Part shown: piece after piece, positions 1 through 12,428 of the stretch
How positions within the stretch are numbered: the stretch's first letter is position 1
How the letters are laid out: each line of letters begins with the position of its first letter
NCBI GenBank assembly: GCA_030737835.1
Contig: CM060855.1
Location: forward strand, 4,582,478-4,646,477
DNA length: 64,000 nucleotides
Source of the DNA: Acorus gramineus
Taxonomy: Eukaryota; Streptophyta; Magnoliopsida; Acorales; Acoraceae
Direction: 5' to 3'
Notes under the pieces: generated by a model
The model's database searches: none
What the model saw: the letters and a program-made list of their open reading frames with translations, nothing else
Told to the model about the DNA's origin: nothing
Translations under genes and position numbers: made by a program

Positions 1-235
1 TGAGTAATCTTTTCTACTAGTCAGTCATGAAATTTCTATTTCTTTTTGCATCATGTATCTGACACTGTAATGATATGAGCTTAATGAACTTAACTGCCCC
101 TGCCTCTTTTGAAATTCTATTGTCCTGTTGCACTTCTTATATGCTCAAAGAACACTCCACCAGCACCCACCACCAACCAAAAAAACAAACCTGAATGATG
201 TTACAGAAGTTTAATAATCTCGCTTTTGTATTTAG

Positions 236-1040
236 GTGCTATGCTCGTCTCCATCCAAGGGCTGTGAATTGTCGGAAGAAGAAGTGTGGCCACAGCAACC
301 AGGTCTGTTTTTTGTAGTAAAGCATGCTCTTTTGGCATGGCCTATACTAAAATACTGGTTATTAAAATGCATTTCTTTCATGCTTGGTGAAGCCACCTTC
401 AAAGAACTACTTGCTTTATAAGAAAGAAAATCAGATGCATAATAGGTAGGATGTGATTGCTGGTGCTTGTTCATACACGATATTAAACATTGCAAGAAAC
501 CACTTATTGATTGAATCACAGCTGCCCCCTTAAGTCTGTTTCAGAAATCTGGCCAGGCATTGGGCTAGATCTGCACTGTCCGCACCTTTACCTCGCACTT
601 TATATAACATTGAATTTTTTTAATTCAAATCTTGGATAACAGTTATGTCTTTGATGTTCTCTGTAAAATAAACTTGTGCATGTGGATTGGTTATACGCCA
701 AGTAATATTATCTATGTTTACGTGGAAGTATGAAATCATGAAAAGTCTGCCCATATCCGAAAAACTTTTCACAAGTAGCTCATGAACGAGCATGATGGGA
801 TCTGTAGAGGTGTTCATCATTTGGCTCATGATGAAGCATGTGTGAACCGTGTTTTTTTGTATCCTTTTTTGCTCCTTGATGGTAGTTGCTTAGGTTCACC
901 AACATTTATATGGGTAGTTTGAATTTACTGCCTCTTCTCTTGATTCATCAAACCTTTTTTTCTTATTATCACATAAGGAAACTAACAGAAGCTAAAATTC
1001 TTATGTTTTGCAGCTGAGGCCCAAGAAGAAGATCAAGTAG
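236..1040 (+). CDS. RPL40: Ubiquitin-60S ribosomal protein eL40 fusion, 3' part only
   Basis: Last two coding exons of the ubiquitin/eL40 gene. Exon 236-302 starts with the third base of a Lys codon and encodes [26 protein letters not shown] sequence. It is followed by a GT donor at 303 and a 711-bp intron. Exon 1014-1040, after a TTTTGCAG acceptor, encodes LRPKKKIK and the TAG stop. This is the invariant basic C-terminus of eL40, including cysteines of its zinc-binding motif. In the family the protein is made as a ubiquitin fusion and cleaved to free ubiquitin and a large-subunit ribosomal protein. The ubiquitin moiety and first part of eL40 lie upstream of base 1, so the gene is cut by the window and not broken. 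Bases 1-235 are intron. The short ORFs read through the intron are not real. The family match is very certain. Confidence 0.95.
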
Positions 1041-2221
1041 ACTTTGCTCGATCTGAGGATCTTCGCCACATCGCAAATCAGAACTTCTTGTAGTTTTTAT
1101 TTGGGTCCATTTAGGACTAAAACCCTAGTGATGATGGTCTCTTTTTTAGTTGCTCAAATTTTGCTTTGAACAATTTGGATGTCTTACAAGGCAATCTTGT
1201 CTACCTTCTAAAAATATGCTTTGATGGATTTGGAACTTCATCAGTATTTTTTATTTACTTTGCCATTATTTATTAGTGAAATGGTAACCTTCAGCATCTA
1301 GCCATCTACTAGTCAGAACCCATGCATAAAGTGCATGAAAATGAGAATAATATTAATAAACCATATGATATGTTAAAACTCTTAATACTGGTGGTGTAAT
1401 TTGGTTGATTTGGTTTAGTTTATTGTAAATTTAAACTGAATCGAAAATCCAAAATTGAATCAAACTTGTTTGATTAGCTTGAACTACACTGAACTGAATT
1501 GTTAAAAGAGCACTTTTCTTTTTTACTTCTTCTCAACTTGTGTTGGTTATAGTTTTTTTGAGAGTTAGTTTTTAACTTTACATGATTATTTAAAAAATAT
1601 GTTAGGGTCAATGATATAAATTTGTGTCATTTTTGTCAATTTTTAATGAATGTTAACAGTATAACAGCATGGTTTTTAATATAAAAATGATAATTTTAAT
1701 GAATATGGATTATTAATAATCATGAGTTTAAATTTAATTCGAGCCAGTTTTGCTCATTCACGAACTTATTCAATAAGTGAAAACCCACACTAAAGTTCCA
1801 TCCAAGATTGTGCAATACAATCTTTATCTTGCTTGTAGTCTCATTTCATGAACATGGTAGTGTGTTATTTGCTTTTGTTAGATAAGTGTTTTTTTCTTTG
1901 GGTCTATAAGTGGACTTATGTAATTCAATTCATTTTCATGAACATATTTCATCATGCAAAAGAAAAATGTTAAGAAAAAAAAAACAAAAACACAAGTCAT
2001 ATCATGCATCTCAAAATATTCACAATAACCAGGAACAGCTCTTGATACAATTAAAATGTGTAAAATGATTCACCAAAGCCAATAATGGTGATCCTTTTAT
2101 TTCTCTGATGGTGAAGCAATGCAAATAACCTTATTTGAGCCTCTCTGAATCCTAGTCTCTAACTCTGATGCATCTATCTCTTCAATACTCTCTCTCTCTC
2201 TCTATAAATCCCTCTGTGTGT
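1041..2221. other. Intergenic: eL40 3' UTR and AT-rich spacer before the invertase stop
   Basis: The first 200 or so bases after the eL40 stop are probably its 3' UTR. The rest is AT-rich with homopolymer A/T runs and a short CT-repeat at about 2187-2205. The two genes are convergent. No further ORF of known family is seen on either strand. Confidence 0.6.
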
Positions 2222-5200
2222 TCAGTTCATTTTTGGTCTCCCCATCTCCCATGCATTCAACTCAGTCACCTTCACATCCTCCAATCCATTGTTAAACACA
2301 AACAGATGCGCCTTCTCTCCCACCGCCATCAACGGGTAGATCCTCGACGTCATGCAGGTCTTCCCTCCCCCGCCGAAGCTCTCCACCACCGAATGATCAA
2401 TCTGCACAATTGCAGTATATGAAATCTCTAATAGAAAAACACTGGTGAGTACAAGAACATAATGCATTCCAAGTATACACTACAAAATGACTCAAAAGTG
2501 TGAACATACCAGTGTTCTCAAAGAGATCTTCCCTTCCTTCTTGATGTCCACATCCACAAATCCTCCATAGTATGGTATGTACATTTCATTTCTCAATGAA
2601 GACCTGTTTCAAATTTCATAATCAAAATATAGTACCACCCACCATGAAATATCAATTGACTTTTTTTCTTTTTCAAGTGACTTAAAGAGACTATATACTA
2701 GACCTGCTGGGGTCATGGCACATGAGCACAACATGCTTGTCTACAGCCCTGAAGACCTGGAAGGACACAGCAGTTCCCTCGTCCATCTTCTCCGACGACA
2801 GCACGAACAATCCGAATGGTCCGACGCCGCTCGTCATGTTGGCCCTCTTCTTGCTACAGAGGATCTGCGGGTCCGTCCACAGTGGGTCGAACGGCTCGGC
2901 GTCTTCTAGGCTTGGAAGATCAAACGTCACCTCTACGTCAGCCTGTCATGGTAGCGTTTGCAAAGATTTTTGAAAAATAAGATTTTAAATAAAATGATTT
3001 AAATAAACTCGATTACTAGAAAACACGATTTATACGTTTTTTAAAAGGCAACATTTTTGTACTAAAAGCTAGCTGTAAGTAATTTTTTTAATTAAGTATG
3101 CTTTCTAGGAGACATTTGGTAACATGTTTAATCTTTTAACTTTATTAAAAAGTAGAATCACTTTATAAAGTGTTTCCAAATACAAAAAGCAGCTTTTAGC
3201 TTTTTCTGGAATCGATGAATATAAGCTATTTTTGAAAATTGATTCCAGAGGAACACAGACCTGGGAAGTGAGTATCCCTTTCACTTCGACCATGCCGCCC
3301 CTCTTGAGCACCATGTTGTCCAGACCAACTTGCTTTCCCCGTAGGGTCTCCAGCTCCTTGATCGGCCACTGCACCAGCTGCCGCCCGCTCGTGTCGAGCC
3401 ACAACGACCTTGGAATCGTCTATTGATTAAAACAAATCCAACAATGAATCACACACATGATAATCCAAATAACATCAATGTTCATCAGTCCCCAATTAGG
3501 AACTGAGACACGTGTTAGCCATGTGTCACAGTGTCAGTCTCTCATTAAAAAATGCAAACCTGAATTCCAGCCCAGCCCTTCGCGACATCATCAACGACGC
3601 TATCAGACTCATTGGACCAGCCCCAGAGGATCCTCCGGTGCTTCGCCGGGTCGTAGAACGTCTTCGACGCGTAGAAGTTCCCGTAATCATACCTAAGCCC
3701 CGTGTGATCGTCGGCCGAGGTATTGTCCGGTACGTATTTGTCCAACTCAGTAAGGTATCTCCCCACCGTATAATACTCGTATCGCGTCACGTCGAGGCTG
3801 ACTTTGAGCACGTGCTTGAGGCCCGGCCCATTCGCTGATGTGTCCAGCCCATTCTGGCCCTGTAGGGAGACTGGGAAGAAGTCTGGGCATTCCCACATCC
3901 CTGTTGTGGCTGATGAGTGCAATGGGTGAGCAGTCTTGACCCACCTCTTGAAATCCTTGCTCCTGTAGAGGTATGCCATCCCCCGGTCACCCCTCCGAGA
4001 CCCGACCACCACCCTCCAGTATCTGTCCTTGGGGTTGTACCTGTTTGGGGTGGAACATAAGCAGTGAATAGAGAGGAATACATGAGAATAACAAAAAAAA
4101 AAAAAATTAATTGTTTGATTTGCTAAAATAAACCTTGATAGCTATGCTTTTAATAAGTTAGTATAAAGTCTGATAACTATTCTAATGAAGTGTTTTAGAT
4201 GTTTGTTTAATAATTAGCTTTTCCTCAAAAGATGAGTTTAAAAATGAGTTTGCAGGAAATTCTCTCTCCACATATTATGAAAAAGATAACTTTTGGTCAC
4301 TTAAAGTTTATTTTCTGTTTGAAAACGGGTCTGAAAAAATCATATCATATCATTTAAATTTTTCTGTGTTATTTTTTTTTATAAAAAATTATCTCACCCA
4401 ACACTCACACACATTCCAAAAAATGTACATCTATCATATCACATACACATCTTAAACTTATTCTAAAAACAAACCATTTAAGCAAGAGTATATTTATTAT
4501 TTAAAAAGTTATAAACTTTTATTTATTACCTATCATTACTTTATCCAAAGTGAATGAAACAATAAAAAAATCAGTTTTATGTTTTCCAATTCAACGAGAA
4601 TAACAAAAAAATGCAATCAAATAAAAATTTGATTATTCTGCATGAATTGTTATTTATTTTGATATAACTATGTAGGGATGAATAATCCTACGTCATACCT
4701 CAAACGGTGGGTTCAGGGTCCAATATTTAGATGTGGACATGTTACACAGATGACATCATTTTGTTATTTCTCCCAGGCAATTCAATTTTATTTTCACTTC
4801 AAATCTCAAAATAATGTAAAATGTCACACTTTTCATATGTAAAATGTTTATGTAGCAATCAATGAAGATGTGATATGTGATATCATTTTTGTAGTTTAGT
4901 CCACGTCATACTTTAATTCTAATACATGAAAACATTGATCAAATCCTAAGATTTGTTTATAACAAGTTGTTAGAATGTCACATATAAAACTTTCATGTAA
5001 TGGTGACTTACTTGTGTACTTTTCTTTAAAAAAATTTCACTTTCATCACTCAAATGAGATCCCACGACTTCAAATATCAATTTCTTCTCCGACAATCAAA
5101 CAATCAATCAATTCTTAACAAGTGATTTCATTTTATTTTTATAAAACATAATGTCACATATCATGTGATGATGATGAAATTAATTACCATGCCGTGGTGG

Positions 5201-7742
5201 GATCACGAAAGGCGGAGGCATTGACACCGTTGGTGTTGATGACCGGGTTGTAGTCTGGTTTGACCCACTCGATGAGGTACGGGTCCGAGAGGTTCTTAGG
5301 GTATGCGATGTTCTGGATTTGGTCGGTCTGGGCGTCGATCCCGGTGTAGAGGATGGCAGGGGTGCCATCATGGAGGATCGTGGCAGACCCAGACCAGCAC
5401 CCGTTGACATCGAAAGGCTTCGACGGGTAGATCCCGGGCTCGACCGGGGTCCAATTGATCAGGTCAGTTGAGACTGAGTGAGCCCAGACTATGTTGCCCC
5501 AAACAGACCCATAGGGGTTGTATTGATAGAAGAGGTGGTAGATGCCTTTGTAATACATTGGTCCTGTGTTGAAAAATTGTGGTTAATTTTTTAAACATTG
5601 ATTATATTGTATTGTAGATTTTTGTCAATTAATGGAAAAGAAAACTTACCATTTGGGTCTGATTAGATTGTGGATTTGTTGAGTGGATTTGAAGGAGCCA
5701 TCCATGCAAAATAGAAAAATATTAGAACAAAAAAATAGTATTTAGTAATGCAAATTTTGATTAAACCATTACTATAAGAAAATTGCTAAACCCATTTTGA
5801 TCACATATTATATCTATGAATATATATATAATTATGATTTAGGCTGCATGTAAGGACAACCTTGTAAAAATCTATCATCATATTATAAATCTATGTATGA
5901 AAATTAAACTTCGTTTTTTTAATCTATCTTGTATAAACAAAATTAACACATCCGGGACAAAATTATGAATATTTTATGCCATAATGACATTAAATTTTTC
6001 CTATGAAAATTAGATGGACATTGCTATAAAAAGAATGGTTTTTTAGTCTCAATTTTTGTAATGGGATTATACACCTTCATTTAAGAGGTATGTGCATCTG
6101 GGAAGAAAAATAAAATTAAATCTGATATTGTTTAGAACATTATCAAATTTTTTTTTCTTCCAATTAATTTTATATACTCAATTTAAGGTCTCCCTGTGTG
6201 TGTGTGTGTGTAATTTTCTACATTTAACTTAATTCAACACCTATTTTTATTACACAAAAAAAAAAACACCTATTTATTGTCCATTATTGGTATAATAGTC
6301 TGGACTAAATTATTCCTGTGTACCTTCTAATAATAATAATATGTAAAGGAATTCACTTTAGAATTTTGTCCAAGATACTACCTAACTCAGATTCAAGACT
6401 GCCCCATTGTACATACCTAACTGATTGTATATTTATAACCCGATTTGTCAGTGCAACATAAACTTATCCAGGATAAATTATAATTACAAGGCACATACCT
6501 GTATAATTATATTTTCTTATTCTGTCATTATTTTCTAATTCCTTTTTTGTCTAATACATTTATAACTTCCTCTAACTAATTCAAAACATAATTGTCTAAT
6601 ACATATGCGCTTTATTATTCTAGTACTATCCGACCCTTATTCTGCACCCCAAACAGGAGGCAAATGGTTAGCTAACAAACTAGAATTAAAAGGCAAAACA
6701 ACAAAAAGTTTTTAAAAGGGTGGAGTTTGTAAACAATAAATTTGTATTTGATGTTATTTGATTTTCGGTTGGTGGTCCAACCAACTTTATAATTTTCATT
6801 TGGCCCCTCTTCTCTGAATAAAATGTTGCCTATTTTTTCTTTCCAATAAAAAAAAAAGAGTTTTGAAAAACTTTACAATTTTTTTTTTTTATTGATTATG
6901 ACAACCAAGAAAAATTGGGCGACTTCAGCGATGTAGAGCCGCCAAAGATGACAAATAATTTTCTTTTTTTAAAAAAATCCAAAATGGAGAGTCTCATCCA
7001 AAAAAAAAAAAAAGAATCCAAACAGATGAGCCAATACAACATGTCAGGTTATCTTTATAAAGAACAACTTGGATCTGAAAATGCTCTCAACACATGTTCA
7101 TTCACCCCATTGAAAGTGATGAAACATGTGAACTTCATTCAATAAAAAAATAAAAAAATATTTTATATAAACTTAAAAGACAGATAATCATCAGAATTAA
7201 ATGTGTGTGGATAATGTGACCTACTTTCACATGGTCCTTAATTGTCCAATGCGATCAAAGAATTATTATGATATGGGTTATCCATCTGTGCAAAAAAAAA
7301 AAAAATCCATTTTAAGAAACTTTTAAATCCATTTATTGACACACTGATGAGGATAAATCATAAATGGATGGTTTTTAATGGCAAAGATTTAAATCGATTT
7401 GGAATAAAAATAATTATTAAGATATTTAATTCACAGAAGATAAAATCACAAAAACAATCAAAATAAATGAATTCTATTAAGATCAACATATGTTTAAATT
7501 TTTTTTAAAAATCCATAAATAAAAAAATTAAACAAAAATTAAAAAATTAAAAAAAAAAACATACCATTGATCCAGTGTCTAGGGGGTTGGAAATGATAGG
7601 CAGTTCTATAGAGGTTGCTGATCAAAGGAGGAGCTTGGTGGGATTGGAGATGAACATGGACCTTGTGAGATGCCTCAACCTTCAATCCACACATAAAAAA
7701 CAAGAAGAACAACAACACCCATTGAAGGTTTTTGTTGGCCAT
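2222..7742 (-). CDS. CWINV: Cell-wall (apoplastic) acid invertase, GH32 beta-fructofuranosidase, 8 exons
   Basis: Secreted GH32 enzyme hydrolysing sucrose to glucose and fructose in the cell wall. Exons, in order: 7565-7742, 5650-5658 (9-nt mini-exon), 5188-5563, 3560-4040, 3261-3419, 2704-2942, 2510-2603, 2222-2401. All joins keep phase and give 571 residues, normal for the family. Residues 1-24 are a signal peptide. Nucleophile motif NDPNG spans 59-63, RDP 182-184 and WECPDF 237-242. The Pro in WECPDF is the cell-wall type; vacuolar enzymes have Val. Asp318 and Lys321 (DPAK) match the pair that separates true invertases from fructan exohydrolases. Five N-glycosylation sequons are visible. 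A C-terminal beta-sandwich follows. The ATG at 7742 is the start because it opens the signal peptide. The gene looks intact. Confidence 0.95.
2943..3260 (-). other. Invertase intron 5 with MITE-like sequence
   Basis: This intron contains a segment (about 2950-3235) with repeated 'AAGCTTTTT/AAAAAGC' style words. It resembles the stretches at 39890-40118 and 34874-35152, which are small transposon relics. No clean duplication of a target site was found here. Confidence 0.4.
4041..5187 (-). other. Invertase intron 3 (1147 bp)
   Basis: AT-rich intron between the exon ending in TTAW and the exon starting YNPKDRYW. It contains A/T homopolymers and no recognisable inserted gene. A MITE-like stretch may be present, but no clear terminal repeats were found. 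Confidence 0.7.
5650..5658 (-). other. 9-nt mini-exon of the invertase gene
   Basis: On the minus strand the nine bases ACCCAAATG are flanked by AG and by GTAAGT-like donor sequence. They join G from exon 1 and GA from exon 3 to give D-P-N-G, the centre of the active-site NDPNG motif. Plant acid invertases classically carry this mini-exon, which is too short for gene predictors to find by length. Confidence 0.93.
5659..7564 (-). other. Invertase intron 1 (1906 bp)
   Basis: Long AT-rich intron between the signal-peptide exon and the mini-exon. It has many A runs, a TG microsatellite at about 6197-6210 and no coding potential. Long first introns next to the mini-exon are usual in this family. 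Confidence 0.7.
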
Positions 7743-7844
7743 TGTGAATAACAAAGCCAAAAAGAAAGAAGAAATAAAATCCCCCCAGAAGAGGAGAAGA
7801 AGAAAAAGAGAGAGAGAGAGAGATAGAGAGAGTAAGAGAGGGTC

Positions 7845-7860
7845 CAAATGAATATATAGG
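7845..7860 (-). promoter_or_regulatory. Putative invertase TATA box
   Basis: On the minus strand CTATATATT lies about 110 bp upstream of the invertase ATG and is followed by a CT-rich tract (7801-7835). That layout fits a TATA box plus pyrimidine-rich 5' UTR. A second GA/CT repeat lies at 7908-7931. The transcription start is inferred. Confidence 0.5.
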
Positions 7861-7931
7861 GAGTGGGGAGAGATGTGGGTGGTTTGAAAAGACTTGGGAA
7901 AATTTAAGAGAGAGAGAGAGAGAGAGAGAGG

Positions 7932-9640
7932 TGGGGAGGAAAAATAGGAGTGGATGTGTGTTTGACTATTTAAGATATTTTTGAATTGGAGGTGATTTGG
8001 AGAAAATCGATTGGATTGTATATCATATGCCCTTGATTTTTCTCATGATCTAGGGATATTGGTGAAATCTGACCATCCATCCATTTTGAATGTAAATGGT
8101 AAAATAATAAAATGTGGGACAGAGTAATTGTAATGGTTGAAATTTCCGAATTTGTTTTTGACCATTGACTAACAATTGAATGTTCAAAATTTAGTTAATC
8201 CATTTTAAAAATAGATGAATACTATTTATATTACATTACTTAATTTTCATTTTTGTTTTTACCTTGCCATAAATTTAATAATTACTTCGTATATATTTAT
8301 CCAAAATTGAATATTAAATAAATAATAAATATATTTTGAGGTTTAAAATCAGATTTAAAGAAATAAAAAATAACCAAAAAATAAAAAAAATGTGAATAAA
8401 GAATTAGAATATTAAAATATCTTCTGCTGCATTGGAACACAACACAGATTTAAATTACATATTATTATTATACACAATAAAAAATGATAAACAATATCAT
8501 GTAACATATATATATAACACAATATGGTATATAATAACAAAACCTCTAAGAGGATTGATTTTCGTCATATATAGAGAGATTGTTGTTTTGTAGAAAAAAT
8601 AAGTTTTTAGTTTAAAATAAAGAATGATACTAAAGATTTAATTACATAAGGGCAGATTAGTCTTTTGTGTTTCCAAAACTATTAAAGCAAACTTTTTTAG
8701 GTATAATTTTAAAAAATGTTTGATTTGGGTATTTCTAACTCTTAAGATATTTTTTTAATCATTTTTTCTTTAAAGAAATCATATCAATATATTCAAATTT
8801 TAAAATTAAAAATTAAAGGACTTCATTAAATCTATCACAATTTGAATTCAAATATTAATGTCCACAACAAAAAATTAGAAGCGGATTCTTATCAGTGGAT
8901 AAAAGAATTATTCAAAGTCAAAAAAATTCTGTGGTTAAAAAAATTATGAGATAGTTAAGCTATACTTTCTTCTTTATTGATAATGTCATGAGTTTCAAAG
9001 CTAAAACAAATATTTATTTATTTATTAAAAAAATTGCCAACCCTGAAAGTGACCTTGATCAGAATCAAATAAAGCTTTTGTCACGCATGCTTGTTTTTTT
9101 TGTCACCTTGCCTTTGCACCTCATAATAAACTTGCCCCTGTTTCCCCCCTCCCTCCCCATGGTTTCTGCAAAAATAAATAAATAAATATATACATCAAAT
9201 ATTTTTGATAAATTATTTCTTCATCTTCTACCTCGATATTATTTGGAGGGGTTGAAAAATTAAGGATAATTTAGTCATTTTATAGTAAGAGTTAGAGTTA
9301 ATTAAGATAATTTGAATTATGAATAAAATTTTATTGAGGATATGGATGTATATAGGTTTTTGTGAGTTTTCAAGAACTTATACATCTGCCTCAATTTTTA
9401 TAGGAATTTATACGGGATCATCTATATTTACATGAATTTAAATGTCTTTAACCCGTAACTTTTTAAGTCTCTTATCATTAGAGGAAATTTATATTATCCA
9501 GCTGGGTTGAAGATAACTATGTCAACCTTTTGTTTTGTTTTTATGAGAAATTGGTCACTTCATTGTGGTAGGTAAGAAAGCTATCCATTGGCAACAAGTC
9601 AAAAAGAAAGAAACATCACAAACTGAAAGAAATGAAATAC
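7932..9640. other. AT-rich intergenic DNA upstream of the invertase
   Basis: No gene recognised. Around 9336-9430 a stretch resembles, in inverse orientation, sequence near 61850-61960, so both are probably pieces of one low-level repeat. The remainder is A/T homopolymer-rich. Confidence 0.5.
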
Positions 9641-9645
9641 TTGAT

Positions 9646-9756
9646 GGATATCCCATTAATTCTTGATATCCATACTTGATATGGATATCCCATTAATTCT
9701 TGATATCCATACTTGATATGGATATCCCATTAATTCTTGATATCCATACTTGATAT
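9646..9756. repeat. 37-bp minisatellite, three exact copies plus a partial fourth
   Basis: Unit boundaries at 9646, 9683 and 9720, with a partial copy from 9757. Each unit contains GGATATCC-type and TTGATATCC words that are inverted relative to each other, so each unit can fold back. There are no spacers, so it is not a CRISPR array. Confidence 0.9.
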
Positions 9757-10035
9757 GGATATCCAAATTATTAGGAGAGAATGCAATCCATTGAATTTTT
9801 TTGTGTAATGATGGCCCCCAAAAGCAACGATTTCATCAAATATGTTAGTATGTTTCATAGTTGAATTTTTTTTTCATTTTTCAAACATGATCGTCCAAAT
9901 GCACATAGAAAATAAAGATAGAGGGACTATAATATAGTTTCTATTATGCTGTCATAAATCTGATCTGCATTGAGGTTTTACACACAGCAATTTTACTTAC
10001 TTCAAAAGTTGAACAACTAGACCTTTCAAAGATTA

Positions 10036-10260
10036 AGGGTCCGTTTAGATATGAGTTTATGTAGATTATGCGTTTGAAAATTCTCAAACTTAGATCCAAA
10101 CACATTTTTAGCGTTTAGCTTTTCAAACCACAATCTTCATTTTTAAGCAAAAAAATCTTACGGTTGAAAATCTAATAAAACATAGCTTTTCAAAAGCTGA
10201 GTTTGAAACATAAGATTTTAAGAATCTCAGTGTTTCAACCTCACATCCAAACACACCTTA
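10036..10260. mobile_element. Small MITE with GGTCCGTTTAGATATGAG-type inverted ends
   Basis: The left end GGGTCCGTTTAGATATGAG and the reverse complement of the right end (AAGGTGTGTTTGGATGTGAG) are clear imperfect inverted repeats. The flanks are TTAA/TTA-like, in keeping with a Tourist/Harbinger or related MITE. It has no coding capacity. Confidence 0.6.
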
Positions 10261-11228
10261 AATATAATTCCTAAAAAAATAAAAAAAACTCTAAAGTTGT
10301 TTCTTTTGTGCACACGAGATTATTTGGATGTGAAGAAAAGTTTATAAATTAGGGTCCACAAAAACAGATGGCAAGATAGGGAATGCATTTGGTCATCTAT
10401 TGATGCACATTTCCAGCTACCAAGGACCATGTGTGACCATGAGAAAACTTTGCTGCTACTGTAATTCTTCCTTGTTTTTCCAAAAATCACAATGCAAGAC
10501 ATAAACAACAACAACAAGCTACATGGTTTTGTTAGTGCAATCAAGATTAGATTTACTGGGGGACCTACTATAACATATTGGAAGATGGGGGATACAGATG
10601 TGTCTCAATTTAATGGATACAAGCTGTGTTAGATGATGAGTCTTTTCTAACTACATTAATTTTAGTACATATATCATAGGTGTCACATGTAAGGAATAAC
10701 TATCTTAATTATTTGGGTCACCCGTATCATGCCTAAACTTATTAACATTAACTCTTTTTTGTGTTTTTATCATCAATATATAATATATATACAGGAGAGA
10801 TAAGGTTAGGTACATAGATAATTTTAAGTACAATTTCAAATGCAGTCTCACATGCAGTTTGTATGTGTTTAATTTTTTTTAAAATAATATATTTTAATGG
10901 AATATATATATAGCTTCATTTCGAATTGAATAAATTTATTTTTAACAAGTGTAAAAAAAAATTACGAGATACATATCTCACTTTAAAAAGTATATATATT
11001 GTTGTAGGGTTAATGGATGGCTAATGAGATATATATGACTACATTTGAGGTTGTAAAAAGAATCATGTGACAGCGCTATATTATGTTGTAGTGTATATTA
11101 TAAACTATTCAATTAAGCTGACAAAGTGGCTCATCTCCGATTAGATTTCCAGCTTTTGAGCCATGATATAACGAAAAGAACAAAGAATAAACTTTAATTT
11201 TTTTTTCACTTGAGTTAGACTCAGATGT
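10261..11228. other. AT-rich intergenic DNA
   Basis: No gene recognised. The short ORF near 10320-10544 has no recognisable domain and lies in low-complexity surroundings. Confidence 0.5.
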
Positions 11229-11237
11229 TTTTAAAAA

Positions 11238-11960
11238 GGGAAAAATTGGTATAACTCCCTTGAAAGTTAGCTAAATCGATTTTAGTCCTTATAAAATTAA
11301 AAATCATCACAAATTCTCATAAAATATATAAGTTAACGGATTTAATCCCGAGTTAAATTTTTTTAATAAATATATTCAAATAAATCACTACAAAATATGA
11401 AAATTCTGATTTAGCCCTTTTTATGTCAAAAATGCTCACGCCTTTTCTTAAAAATTCTCTTGATATTCTATACTCACCAAGGGTAAAAAGGGAAAAAATT
11501 AATACAACTCCTTAAAAACTTGTGAAAATCAAAAAATGTCTCAGTAAAATAAGTAAGTACATTTCAAGTCAATCACAAATCTGATTAGTGTATTACAATA
11601 ATTTATTATGTATAGTTAGAGTCAACTATAGATCTGATTAATTTCAGTTATATGAATGACTAAAATAAATATTGTCTAATCAGATAGGGACCTAAGGGGA
11701 TTTTTTTATTTTATGTGGACCTTTTTTTTATTTTCATAATTTTCTAGGGAGCTATATTGATTTTTAAAATAAGGAGTGAGGAAATTTTGGTAAATTTTAA
11801 TGTATAGTTAATATTATTCATGTACATGGTTAGTTGAGGGTGATAGTAGGGACTGAAACAATATTTTTCTAATAACCTAGGGACCTATAATAATTTTTTA
11901 ATTTTATAGGAACTAAAACCAATGTAGCTAACTTTGCAAGGAGTTAGAGCAATTTTTCCT
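11238..11960. mobile_element. Mutator-like non-autonomous element (723 bp) with 9-bp target duplication
   Basis: Left end GGGAAAAATTGGTATAACTCC and right end (reverse complement AGGAAAAATTGCTCTAACTCC) are inverted repeats extending about 55 bp. Both sides are flanked by TTTTAAAAA (11229-11237 and 11961-11969), a perfect 9-bp duplication typical of Mutator-like elements. An internal stretch around 11480-11770 repeats similar end motifs and may be a nested relative. No transposase is encoded. Confidence 0.75.
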
Positions 11961-12428
11961 TTTTAAAAATAATAATAGGATTAAGGATCACTTGCTCAAG
12001 CTTGATATCATCATTCGACAATAACATATTAAAAAGTATAGAAAAGATTTAGTAAGATTTTAGAAAAGTATTTTTTTGACTAATGACTAATGACCATTGT
12101 TACTTATAATTTAAAAAAGGGATCAGTTTAAACAATCCGTGCTCAATTCTCAAAAATTGCATTTTCAACCAATGGATTGATCAGTTCTTGAATTTTATTT
12201 CGATTCTTGCTAATCACATGGTTTTGAAGGTTAATCAGATTAGTAGATGATTTACCAACTCAAATTAACTAATCAGCTTGGTTTTTAAGCATTGGATAGA
12301 ATCATGGGTTGAATTTGTCATTATAGATGTTTCAGGGGGTTAGACACAAAATCTACCCTTTAAATACCACCAATGACATTGTTCTGATATTGGAGGTATA
12401 GCTTTCTCCATCGTTATATTCAAAAGAA

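Noticed and set aside
2168..2422. Plus-strand ORF over the invertase last exon
   Set aside because: Antisense shadow of exon 8.
9646..9770. Regular repeats that could suggest a CRISPR array
   Set aside because: Units are directly adjacent with no unique spacers, in plant nuclear DNA.
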